Part shown: one piece after another, positions 15,579 to 22,654 of the stretch
How the letters are laid out: each line of letters begins with the position of its first letter
How positions within the stretch are numbered: the stretch's first letter is position 1
Assembly (NCBI RefSeq): GCF_024648825.1
Contig: NZ_JANBBE010000009.1
Span: 284,748-348,747, forward strand
Direction: 5' to 3'
Source of the DNA: Lentzea californiensis
GTDB lineage: Bacteria > Actinomycetota > Actinomycetes > Mycobacteriales > Pseudonocardiaceae
Length of the DNA: 64,000 bases
Program-made: the position numbers and the translations under genes
Notes under the pieces: model-generated
The model's database searches: none
What the model was told of the DNA's origin: nothing
Seen by the model: only the letters and a program-made list of their open reading frames with translations

Positions 15579-17573
15579 ATGAGTGCTGCTGGGGATCGGA
15601 TTCAGGAGCTCGCCGGCCGGATCGTCGAGCTGCGTGACGCGTACTACCAGGGTGAACCGCTGGTGGCGGACGCGGAGTACGACGCGATCGAGGACGAGTT
15701 CCGCGCCCTGGTCGCGAAGCACCCGAAGCTCGCGCCGAAGGACAACCCGCTCGACCACGTGGGGGCGCCGTCGGTGCTGCACGCGCCGGTGCGGCACTCA
15801 CGGCCGATGCTGTCGCTGGAGAAGGCGAACAAGCCCGAACAGGTCGAGTCGTTCTTCTCGCGGTTCCCCGGTCAGCCCGTGGTGGTCATGCCGAAGCTCG
15901 ACGGCCTGTCGCTGGCGCTGGTGTACGAGAACGGGCGCCTTGCGCGCGCGGTCACCCGTGGGGATGGCACGACGGGCGACGACGTCACGTTCCTCACGCG
16001 CGCGTTGTGCGACGGCGTGCCGGACAGGGTCGAGGCGCCGGGGCGGGTCGAGGTACGTGGTGAGTGCGTGATGCTGCGCTCGACGTTCGACACGTACAAC
16101 GCGGCACACCCGGACAAGCCGTTGATCAACCCGCGCAACGCGGCCGCGGGCACGTTGCGCGCCAAGGACCCGAAGGCGGTCGAGGGCCGGCGCATGCAGT
16201 TCTTCGCGTTCGACCTGACGACCGAGCCGGAGAGCGCCGACTCCGACCTCGACGCGGGTCTGCGCAAGCTCGGCTTCAGCGTCGCGGAGATGAAGCACTG
16301 CTCCACCGCGGCCGAGGCCCAGGAGCTGATCGGTGGCATCGAGCAGGCCCGCAACACGCTCGACTACGACCTCGACGGCGCCGTGCTGCGCCTGGCGAAC
16401 CGCGACGCGTTCGCCGCCGCCGGCACCCGTTCGTCGTCCCCGCGCGGCGCCATCGCGTACAAGTTCGCCGCCGAGGAGAAGACGACGGTGCTCAAGGACG
16501 TCGTGTGGGACGTGGGCAAGACCGGCAAGATCGCCCCGGTCGCGTGGCTCGAGCCCGTGTTCGTCGGCGGCACCACCGTCACCCGCGCGACGCTGGCCAA
16601 CCAGGAGGTCATCCGCTCGCGCGGCATCAAGATCGGTGACACGGTCCTGGTCCGCCGCGCGGGCGACGTGATCCCGTTCGTCGCGGGTGTGCTCGACGAG
16701 TCGAAGCGCACCGGCTCCGAGCAGGAGATCGTCCCGCCGTCGGAGTGCCCGTCGTGCGCGCAACCGCTGACCGAGCAGGGAAACAGCCGCGAGCTGTTCT
16801 GCACGAACGCGGTCTGCCCCGCCCAGACCGTGCGCCGCCTGATCCACTGGTCGTCCCGCGCCGCGGCGGACATCGACGCCATCGGCCAGGTGTGGATCGA
16901 GCGCCTCGCCGAGACCGGCGACCTGGTGAACCCGTCCGACTTCTACACGCTCACCAAGGAACGCCTGCTGGAGTTCGACCGGGTGGGCGAGGTCTCCGCG
17001 ACCCGCATGATCGAGTCCATCGACCGCAGCCGCTCCGTGGGCCTGCGCCGAGCGTTGATCGGCCTCTCGATCCCGATGGCCTCCGAAGGCACCGCGGCCC
17101 GCCTGTGCCGCGCGGGCTTCGGCTCCCTGGAAGCGGTGGCCGACGCGGGCGTCGAGAAGCTCGTGGCCGTGGAGGACATCGGCCAGAAGGTCGCCGAGTC
17201 GATCAACTTCCACCTGGCCCGCCTTCGCCCGGAGATCGAACGCCTGCGGGAACGCGGCGTCTCCCTGGAGGTGCGAGAAGAGGACCTGCCCCCGGTCGTG
17301 GTCGCCGGCGCACCCCTGGAAGGCAAGTCCGTCGTGATCACGGGCTCGATCAGCGACCCGCGCTCCGGCGAGAAGGTCACCCGCCCGACGTTCCAGAAGA
17401 TGTGCGAACGAGCCGGCGCCACCGCCGCCTCCTCGGTCTCGGCCACCACCGACCTGCTCATCACGGGCGAGGGCGTCGGCGCCAGCAAGCTCACGAAGGC
17501 CGAGAAGCTCGGCGTCGAGGTGGTCGACCAGGGCGAGATCTGGACGAAGCTGATCGCCGCCGGAGTCGCCTGA
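15579..17573 (+). CDS. ligA: NAD+-dependent DNA ligase LigA
   Basis: A 664-aa ligase sealing nicks in replication and repair. Domain order is canonical: Ia (first ~70 aa), adenylation domain with the lysyl-AMP motif MPKLDG (Lys106), OB fold, the Cys4 zinc finger (CPSC...CTNAVC), HhH repeats around residues 450-560, and a C-terminal BRCT (VVITGSI...LLITGEGVGASKLTKA). ATG 15579 was chosen over an upstream in-frame codon at 15549 because AAGD-type LigA N-termini start here. The BRCT carries a small insertion (SDPRSGEKVTRPTF). It may be the housekeeping ligase or a second copy; flanking genes do not decide. Confidence 0.93.
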   Translation: MSAAGDRIQELAGRIVELRDAYYQGEPLVADAEYDAIEDEFRALVAKHPKLAPKDNPLDHVGAPSVLHAPVRHSRPMLSLEKANKPEQVESFFSRFPGQPVVVMPKLDGLSLALVYENGRLARAVTRGDGTTGDDVTFLTRALCDGVPDRVEAPGRVEVRGECVMLRSTFDTYNAAHPDKPLINPRNAAAGTLRAKDPKAVEGRRMQFFAFDLTTEPESADSDLDAGLRKLGFSVAEMKHCSTAAEAQELIGGIEQARNTLDYDLDGAVLRLANRDAFAAAGTRSSSPRGAIAYKFAAEEKTTVLKDVVWDVGKTGKIAPVAWLEPVFVGGTTVTRATLANQEVIRSRGIKIGDTVLVRRAGDVIPFVAGVLDESKRTGSEQEIVPPSECPSCAQPLTEQGNSRELFCTNAVCPAQTVRRLIHWSSRAAADIDAIGQVWIERLAETGDLVNPSDFYTLTKERLLEFDRVGEVSATRMIESIDRSRSVGLRRALIGLSIPMASEGTAARLCRAGFGSLEAVADAGVEKLVAVEDIGQKVAESINFHLARLRPEIERLRERGVSLEVREEDLPPVVVAGAPLEGKSVVITGSISDPRSGEKVTRPTFQKMCERAGATAASSVSATTDLLITGEGVGASKLTKAEKLGVEVVDQGEIWTKLIAAGVA

Positions 17574-17590
17574 CCCTACGAATGCGGGAA

Positions 17591-17747
17591 GCCCCCACGC
17601 TGCCTGGGGGAGGACGGCAGCCTGGGGGCGAGTTGAGGTGGCCGGTGCGGCGGTCGCCTCTCGGCGGTGTGCACGACGCGGTTCCGGGTGAGCGGTGTGC
17701 CGCGAGGGCTTCTGTGGTGGGGCCCGGGGACTCGGTCCGCACCGACC
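17591..17747 (-). ncRNA. Putative small RNA gene, unit I of tandem array
   Basis: On the minus strand, a ~157-nt unit starts with GGTCGGTGCGG (17737-17747), whose partner CCGCACCGGCC (17640-17650) closes a 108-nt body. It is followed by a 14-bp hairpin (17591-17604 with 17616-17629; one mismatch) with a C-rich loop and then CTTCCC. A conserved promoter-like pair lies upstream (17757-17783). The same architecture recurs in units III and IV. The last hairpin also sits just behind ligA and could end that transcript. No expression evidence is available. Confidence 0.45.
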
Positions 17748-17756
17748 GTCTCGTAC

Positions 17757-17783
17757 AACGGCGCGGGGTTCCGTTGTGTTTCC
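17757..17783 (-). promoter_or_regulatory. Promoter-like pair of unit I
   Basis: Minus strand: GGAAAC (17778-17783), 17 bp, CGTT (17757-17760), followed by GTAC. The same GGAA(A)C-N17-CGTT arrangement precedes units III and IV. It resembles ECF-sigma promoters; the overlapping TGTAC could also act as a -10 element. Confidence 0.4.
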
Positions 17784-17847
17784 TGGTGATCTGTGTGCTC
17801 GCTCACCGGGTGTTGTTGCTGTGCAATGGAATTGCGAGGGAGGGAAG

Positions 17848-17966
17848 GGCCCTCGGGCCGTCTGGGGGTGTACGGCTCGAGGGCCTTGGTCTGTTGCGCC
17901 TTGCGGCCCGTTCCACGCCGACCGCCTGGTTCAGCGGTGCGGCGTAAAGGAAATGCAGTGGTGGGA
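17848..17966 (-). ncRNA. Short unit II of tandem array
   Basis: Minus strand: a short GGTCGGCG-containing body (about 17897-17924), then AACAGACCA and a 14-bp hairpin (17848-17861 with 17872-17885) with loop ACACCCCCAG, then CTTCCC. It lacks the conserved long body and the clear promoter of units I, III and IV. It may be a shortened copy or part of a transcript started in unit III. Confidence 0.3.
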
Positions 17967-17968
17967 AG

Positions 17969-18122
17969 GCCCTCAAGTCGCCGAGGGGGTGTGCGGCTTG
18001 AGGGCGTGGTCTGTTGGTCGGTGCGGCGGTCGCCTCTCGGCGGTGTGCACGACGCGGTTCCTGCCGAACGGTATTCCGCGAAGGCTTTGTGTTGGGGCCC
18101 GGGGACTCGTTCCGCACCGACC
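17969..18122 (-). ncRNA. Putative small RNA gene, unit III of tandem array
   Basis: Minus strand, ~154 nt. The body is closed by GGTCGGTGCGG (18112-18122) pairing perfectly with CCGCACCGACC (complement of 18016-18026); AACAGACCAC follows, then a 13-bp hairpin (17969-17981 with 17993-18005) whose loop holds CCCCC, then CTTCCC. The body is closely similar in sequence to unit I. Promoter-like elements lie at 18132-18157. Confidence 0.45.
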
Positions 18123-18131
18123 ACCCTGTAC

Positions 18132-18157
18132 AACGGCGAGGGGATCCGTTGTGTTCC
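18132..18157 (-). promoter_or_regulatory. Promoter-like pair of unit III
   Basis: Minus strand: GGAAC (18153-18157), 17 bp, CGTT (18132-18135), then GTACA. The upstream segment CGGTGACCG...CACACAGATC is also shared with unit I, so conservation reaches well beyond the -35 position. Confidence 0.4.
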
Positions 18158-18191
18158 AGGAGGATCTGTGTGGCCGGTCACCGTCCGCCAC

Positions 18192-18264
18192 CTCGATCTT
18201 CCTGCTGGGCAAGAAGATCGAGAAGAACGGGTGGTCGGCGCGGCAGGAGAGGTCCGCGCCGACC
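18192..18264 (-). ncRNA. Short structured element between units III and IV
   Basis: Two strong hairpins: GGTCGGCGCGG with its 11-bp complement (18233-18264), and CTCGATCTTC/GAAGATCGAG (18192-18201 with 18213-18222). The first resembles the short body of unit II, so the array alternates long and short units. Function unknown. Confidence 0.3.
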
Positions 18265-18268
18265 GGAC

Positions 18269-18430
18269 GCCCTCGAGCCGTCCGTCGGGGGAGAGTGACG
18301 GCTCGAGGGCGAGTTCGGGAAGGCCGATGCGATCGGTCGCCTCTCGGCGAGTTGCTCGACGCGGTACCGGTTGTGCGGTCTTCCGCGAAGGCGATGAGGT
18401 GAGGCCCGGGGGACACGGACCGCACCGACC
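18269..18430 (-). ncRNA. Putative small RNA gene, unit IV of tandem array
   Basis: Minus strand, ~162 nt. It begins GGTCGGTGCGG (18420-18430) like units I and III, with a weaker 3' partner near 18322-18331. It ends in a perfect 14-bp hairpin (18269-18282 with 18297-18310) with a C-rich loop. The shared interior segment TCGCCGAGAGGCGACCG is retained. The stem sequence differs from the other units while pairing is kept. Confidence 0.42.
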
Positions 18431-18439
18431 AACACGTAT

Positions 18440-18466
18440 AACGGCCGTGGTGCCCGGAGTGTTTCC
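18440..18466 (-). promoter_or_regulatory. Promoter-like pair of unit IV
   Basis: Minus strand: GGAAAC (18461-18466), 17 bp, CGTT (18440-18443), followed by ATACG. Spacing is identical to units I and III. The upstream CGGTGAGCGACC (about 18481-18492) is also shared with unit I. Confidence 0.4.
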
Positions 18467-18710
18467 GGAATGGGCTGTGGGGTCGCTCACCGCTGTGCCG
18501 GGATTCCACTGAACCCTGGTTCGCTGGTACTCCGGGGGAAAGACCAAGTGCGCGTGCAGGCTGTAGACGACGCTACGACCCCTGCGAATGTCTGGTTTCG
18601 ACCCCTTTGAGGTGACCCAGGCCACTGTAGGGTCTGCTTCGTGAAGGTCGTTGTGCAGGTGAAGCTGCTGCTGGACGCGGTGCCACCGCCGTCTCGACGG
18701 CGCCGCACTG

Positions 18711-19423
18711 GCCACTTTGGACGGTCACTCCGACCGGGTGGAGTCGGTGTCGTTCAGCCCGGACGGCACCCGGCTGCCGCGCTGACCCGCGACCACACCA
18801 TCTCGATCTGGGACGTCGCTCGGCCGGTTCCGGTGGAGCCTGCTGGAGCTGGAGCAGGGTGCGTTCTCCGGCGGGCCGCACATCGCGAGCGCCGTGGAGT
18901 TCACCCCGGACGGCCGCCTGCTCATCTCCACCGACCCGCGGGCGGGCGCGATGCTGTGGGACCTGGCAGGCGACAGAGTGGAACGGCGGGTCAGCACGGG
19001 CCAGGGCGACGTGCGTGACGTCGCGATCAGCCTGGACGGCACCAGGTTCGCGACGGCGGGCGCCAACCGGACGGTGAAGGTGTGGGACGTGGCCACGGGT
19101 GCCGAGCCGATGACGCTGACCGGCCATTTCGCGCCGGTGGTGGCGCTGGCGTTCAGCCCGTCCGGCGCCGCGCTGGCGTCCGGGGGGAGAGGACGACGCG
19201 GTCGTGGTGCGGGGGCCTCGGTACCCGCTCGGGCACCACTCTGACCGGGCACACCGGGCCGGTGCGGGCCGTGGCGTTCACGCGGGAGGACGAGCTGGTG
19301 ACCGGCGCCAACGACGCGCGGATCATCCGCTGGTCGTTGTCCGTCGCAGACGCCGAGAACCGCATCTGCGCCGAGGGCTACCCGCGTTCGGAGGTCTGCG
19401 GGACCACCAGGCCCGACTCGTAG
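18711..19423 (+). pseudogene. WD40-repeat protein, multiply frameshifted
   Basis: At least four WD40 repeats can be followed only by switching frame: GHSDRVESVSFSPDGTRL, then TISIWDVA after a stop; EFTPDGRLLIS...MLWDLAGD; GTRFATAGANRTVKVWDVAT; GHFAPVVALAFSPSGAALAS; a shift at about 19190; then GHTGPVRAVAFTREDELVTG...IIRW. The tail ENRICAEGYP resembles the end of WD40 sensor proteins. Its 3' end overlaps the response regulator gene by 46 bp. Three or more frameshifts and a missing N-terminal domain mark it as dead. Confidence 0.8.
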
Positions 19424-20043
19424 GCGATCACCACGAGCTGAGCGCGATCCCGGGCGTGCAGTTTCGTCATCGCGCGGTTGACGTGCGTCTTCGCCGTGAG
19501 CGGGCTGATCACCATGCTAGCGGCGATCTCGTCGTTCGACAGGCCGCGGGCGACGAGCGTGACGGCTTCGCGTTCCCTGGTGGTGAGGTGGGTGAGGCTC
19601 GGGTCCTGCCGCAGCGGCTGGCTCACGTACCGGTCGATCAGCCTGCGGGTGATCGACGGTGCCAGGAGGGCGTCGCCACGGGCCGCGACCCGGACGGCGT
19701 GCAGGAAGTCCTCCGGCTGGACGTCCTTGACGAGGAACCCGGCCGCGCCCGCCTTCAGGGCGTGGAAGACGTACTCGTCCAGGCCGTAGTTGGTGAGGAT
19801 CACGACGTGCGTGCTCGCCAGGGACGGGTCGGCGGCGATGTGCCTGGTGGCCTCGATGCCGTCCATCTCGGGCATCTGGACGTCGATCAGGGCGATGTCC
19901 GGGAGGTGTTTCCGGGCCTGCTCGAGGCCTTCCCGGCCGGTTCCGGCCTCGGCGACGACCTCGATGTCGTCCTCGGCGTTCAGCAGGGCGCGGAAACCGC
20001 TGCGGATCAACGGCTGGTCGTCGACCAGCAGGACGCGGATCAC
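19378..20043 (-). CDS. NarL/FixJ-type response regulator
   Basis: A 221-aa two-component regulator. Receiver: acidic pair Asp8-Asp9, phospho-acceptor Asp54 in LIDVQMPEMDG, Lys in FLVKDVQPED. The LuxR-type output HTH is LTTREREAVTLVARGLSNDE through KTHVNRAMTKLHARDRAQ. Its ATG overlaps the histidine kinase stop by 4 bp (ATGA), so the pair is one operon with the kinase first. The likely target is the small membrane protein gene divergent from the kinase, whose promoter region carries repeated sites (21183-21217). Confidence 0.92.
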   Translation of the reverse strand: MIRVLLVDDQPLIRSGFRALLNAEDDIEVVAEAGTGREGLEQARKHLPDIALIDVQMPEMDGIEATRHIAADPSLASTHVVILTNYGLDEYVFHALKAGAAGFLVKDVQPEDFLHAVRVAARGDALLAPSITRRLIDRYVSQPLRQDPSLTHLTTREREAVTLVARGLSNDEIAASMVISPLTAKTHVNRAMTKLHARDRAQLVVIAYESGLVVPQTSERG

Positions 20044-21122
20044 GGCTGTGCCACGGGAAGCTCGGCCTGCACGCGGAAACCGCCTTCGACTCGGTGCGCC
20101 GCCTGGAGGTTGCCGCCCAGCGCGGTGACGCGTTCGCGCATGCCGAGCAGCCCGACTCCCGGTTCCGCCTTGCCGGGTACCGCCGTGCCGTCGTCGTCCA
20201 CCTCGATGACCACCGTGTCCTGGCGGTAGTCGATGTGGACCCGCGCGGTCGCGGCGGCGGCGTGGCGAGCGATGTTCGTGAGCGACTCCTGCACGATTCG
20301 GTACGCCGTGCGCTCCACCGCCGCCGGGACGTCGTCGTGGCGGCCTTCGATCGTGAGCCGGGCGTCGAGGCCGGTGGCTCTGGCGCGTTCGACCAGTTCG
20401 GGGACGTCCTTGATGCCGTGCGGCGGGTTCTTGTCGTCGTCCCGCAGGGCTTCGAGCGTCGCGCGGAGTTCCCTGGCGGCCTCCCGGCCGGCGTCGCGGA
20501 TCACCAGGAGGGGTTCGGGCACGTCCTCACCGCGTTTCCGGGCGAGGTGGACGGCGACCTCGGCCTGCAGCTTGATCACCGAGATCTGGTGGGTCAGCGA
20601 GTCGTGCAGTTCACGGGCGATGTGCAGGCGTTCCTCGTTGGCCCGCCTGCGCGCCGTCTCCTCTTTGGTGCGCTCGGCTTCGTCTGCTCGGCGCTCGGCC
20701 TGCCTGAGTGCCTCACCGGCGGCCGCGGCGGCGATCAGCCACGCGATCTGCAGGACGTCGCGGGTCTGGGCGAACGCCTCGTACGTGGTGAGGTCGCGCG
20801 GCGAGACGAGCGCGGCGAGGGGGAGCGTGGCGAGCATCAGGACGGAGCCGGCGAGCGTGAACACGCGGTGGCCCGCCCGCATCGTCGAGTAGACGGCGAA
20901 CAGGAAGGCGATCACCGGCACGTCCGCGCCGGTGGCCTGGTAGCCGAGTGCGAGGAGTCCGGTCGCCGCGAGCACTGTTCTCGGCGCCCGCCTGCGTGCG
21001 GCGAGCGCCAGTCCGCCGGCGGCGAGCAGCGCGTAGCCCGGGCCGGTGGCCGGGTGGCCGGCCACGACGAGGCTCGCCGCCACTCCCGCGGCGATCGCCC
21101 AGTCCAGCCAGCGAGTGCTCAT
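20040..21122 (-). CDS. Sensor histidine kinase (HisKA_3 type)
   Basis: A 360-aa membrane kinase. The first ~140 residues hold about five hydrophobic segments with short loops; a coiled, charged stretch (EALRQAERRADEAERTKEE) leads to the dimerisation box RELHDSLTHQISV with the phospho-His. The ATPase domain has N-box ESLTNIARHAAA and G-box GVGLLGMRERVTALGG. No extracellular sensor domain is seen, as in DesK-like kinases sensing membrane state. Co-operonic with the response regulator. Confidence 0.9.
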   Translation of the reverse strand: MSTRWLDWAIAAGVAASLVVAGHPATGPGYALLAAGGLALAARRRAPRTVLAATGLLALGYQATGADVPVIAFLFAVYSTMRAGHRVFTLAGSVLMLATLPLAALVSPRDLTTYEAFAQTRDVLQIAWLIAAAAAGEALRQAERRADEAERTKEETARRRANEERLHIARELHDSLTHQISVIKLQAEVAVHLARKRGEDVPEPLLVIRDAGREAARELRATLEALRDDDKNPPHGIKDVPELVERARATGLDARLTIEGRHDDVPAAVERTAYRIVQESLTNIARHAAAATARVHIDYRQDTVVIEVDDDGTAVPGKAEPGVGLLGMRERVTALGGNLQAAHRVEGGFRVQAELPVAQP

Positions 21123-21182
21123 CCGTGCACCTTAAACCTCTGTTCGCGCTGGTAGATCGTTCGCCGGGAGGATTGTCGGACT

Positions 21183-21217
21183 ACTGCGCCCGCAGTACTT
21201 GGGTGTCTGCGCCCGCA
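21183..21217. promoter_or_regulatory. Candidate response-regulator binding sites
   Basis: The 11-mer CTGCGCCCGCA occurs twice as a direct repeat (21184-21194 and 21207-21217; start-to-start 23 bp). The first copy lies in a palindrome ACTGCG-CC-CGCAGT (21183-21196). The sites lie between the kinase start and the small membrane protein start, where NarL-type regulators usually bind. Confidence 0.45.
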
Positions 21218-21255
21218 CGACGACCTGAGGGCCGTCCGGGGGTTGGCTGGTGCCC

Positions 21256-21552
21256 ATGTTGCTATCCGCTGCTTATGAGATGTCCGCCGGTCGCACGTTG
21301 TCGCTGATCGGTGTCGTCCTCGGTGCGATCGGACTGCTGGCGCTCACCCGGCGCGGCCTGTGGGCCGTCGTGCTGGGCGCGGCCGGGGCGGTGGTCGGTG
21401 TCGCGGTCGTGGTGATGGCGAAGGGCGGGCCCGGCACCGGCTACGGCATCGTCGGCGGCTACGTGTCGCTCGCGGTCGGCGTGGCCGGTGTGGTGCTGGG
21501 CGGTCTGGCTATGCGAAGAGCCGCTCGGGCTGCTGCACAGCGCGCCTCGTGA
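21256..21552 (+). CDS. Small membrane protein, unknown
   Basis: A 98-aa protein (ATG 21256; a GTG at 21250 and ATG 21280 are alternatives) with three hydrophobic helices: LSLIGVVLGAIGLLAL, LWAVVLGAAGAVVGVAVVVM and YVSLAVGVAGVVLGGLAM, then a basic Arg/Ala tail. It is divergent from the two-component operon and is its likely target. It overlaps the ROK regulator by 44 bp in convergent orientation. No enzymatic motif seen. Confidence 0.65.
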   Translation: MLLSAAYEMSAGRTLSLIGVVLGAIGLLALTRRGLWAVVLGAAGAVVGVAVVVMAKGGPGTGYGIVGGYVSLAVGVAGVVLGGLAMRRAARAAAQRAS

Positions 21553-22654
21553 TCAGTCCGGCCGCGCCCCGTACCACCGCGAACTCGCCGAGGGGCGAGG
21601 CGAGTAGCCGGCTGTGCCGTTCGCCTCCCGCGAGCACCCTGCCGTCCATTTCGGACTGAACGGCCTCGCGGAGGTGGTCGTACAGCACGGCGTAGCTGCC
21701 GCCGAGTACGACGGTCGGGACGTCGAAGAGGTTCATCAGCGTCGCGATGCCGACCCCGAGCGCCTCTCCGGCCTTCCGCACGGCGTCCACAGCCTTCGGG
21801 TCGCCCGCTTCGAGTGCCTTGCGCAACGAGTCGAGCCGCCGCCGTCCCGCCTCGCGCAGGATGACGTCGAGCCCCGCGTACCGCTCGACACAACCGCGGC
21901 TGCCGCACGTGCAGAGGATGCCGTTGCGCTCGATCACGACGTGCCCGAGCTCGCCCGCGAACCCGCTGACCCCGCGGTAGACCTCGCCGTTCAGCACGAC
22001 GCCCGCGCCGATGCCGACGTCCGCCGTCACGTGCACGAAGTCCTCGCCCGCCAGGTGCCGCGGCCACAGGTGGGCGAGCGCGGCGAGGTTCGCCTCGTTG
22101 TCGACCTGGACGTCGAGACCGGTTCGTTCGCCCAGCCCCTCGGCCAGCCGCGTGCCGACGAGCTCGGGCAGGTTGGGCGCCCGGACGATGGTGCCGTCGT
22201 GCACGACACCGGGTATCGCGAGCCCTGCCCCGAGCAGCCTGCGCCCGGAGCCGGCGGTGACCTCGCGGATCAGTCCGGCGATCCGGTCGAGCACCTCGTC
22301 CGCTGTCGCCTTGCGCATGTCGGCGGGCACGAGACGGCGTTCGAGCGTCTCGCCGTCGAGGCCGAGGGTCTCGACGGCGAGGTGGCTGACGTTGATCTCC
22401 GCCCCGACCGCCACCGGCCCGGCGGGGTGGAAGCGCAACGGCTTGGACGGCCTGCCCATGCCCACGAGCGTGGCGGGTTCCTCCACCAGGATCCCGCCCG
22501 CCAGCAACGGTTCGGTGAGGTTGGAGAGGGTGGCTTTGGTCAGCCCGGTGCGCGCCGCGAGGTCGGCGCGCGAACCGGGCCGGTCGACGAGGGCGAGCAG
22601 CACCGTGCGCAGGTTGCCGAGGCGAACCTGCCGCAGGTGGTCGACGGTGGTCAT
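21509..22654 (-). CDS. ROK family xylose-type repressor (XylR-like)
   Basis: A 381-aa regulator: N-terminal winged HTH (LVDRPGSRADLAARTGLTKA) followed by a ROK sugar-kinase fold with the zinc motif CTCGSRGCVE and the glycine-rich VTADVGIGAGVVL. ATG 22654 overlaps the xylB stop by 4 bp (ATGA). Position as the last gene of xylA-xylB-ROK points to a xylose-responsive repressor of the operon; the dyad at 25241-25253 is a candidate operator. Confidence 0.88.
   Translation of the reverse strand: MTTVDHLRQVRLGNLRTVLLALVDRPGSRADLAARTGLTKATLSNLTEPLLAGGILVEEPATLVGMGRPSKPLRFHPAGPVAVGAEINVSHLAVETLGLDGETLERRLVPADMRKATADEVLDRIAGLIREVTAGSGRRLLGAGLAIPGVVHDGTIVRAPNLPELVGTRLAEGLGERTGLDVQVDNEANLAALAHLWPRHLAGEDFVHVTADVGIGAGVVLNGEVYRGVSGFAGELGHVVIERNGILCTCGSRGCVERYAGLDVILREAGRRRLDSLRKALEAGDPKAVDAVRKAGEALGVGIATLMNLFDVPTVVLGGSYAVLYDHLREAVQSEMDGRVLAGGERHSRLLASPLGEFAVVRGAAGLITRRAVQQPERLFA

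Noticed and set aside
17580..18500. CRISPR array
   Set aside because: The repeats are long (~155-160 bp), contain strong internal hairpins and promoter-like elements, and are not short identical repeats with unique spacers; no cas genes are present.
17576..18715. Long open frames across the repeat array on both strands
   Set aside because: They are Arg/Pro-rich with no domain, follow from the high GC content, and the repeat conservation follows RNA pairing rather than codon positions.
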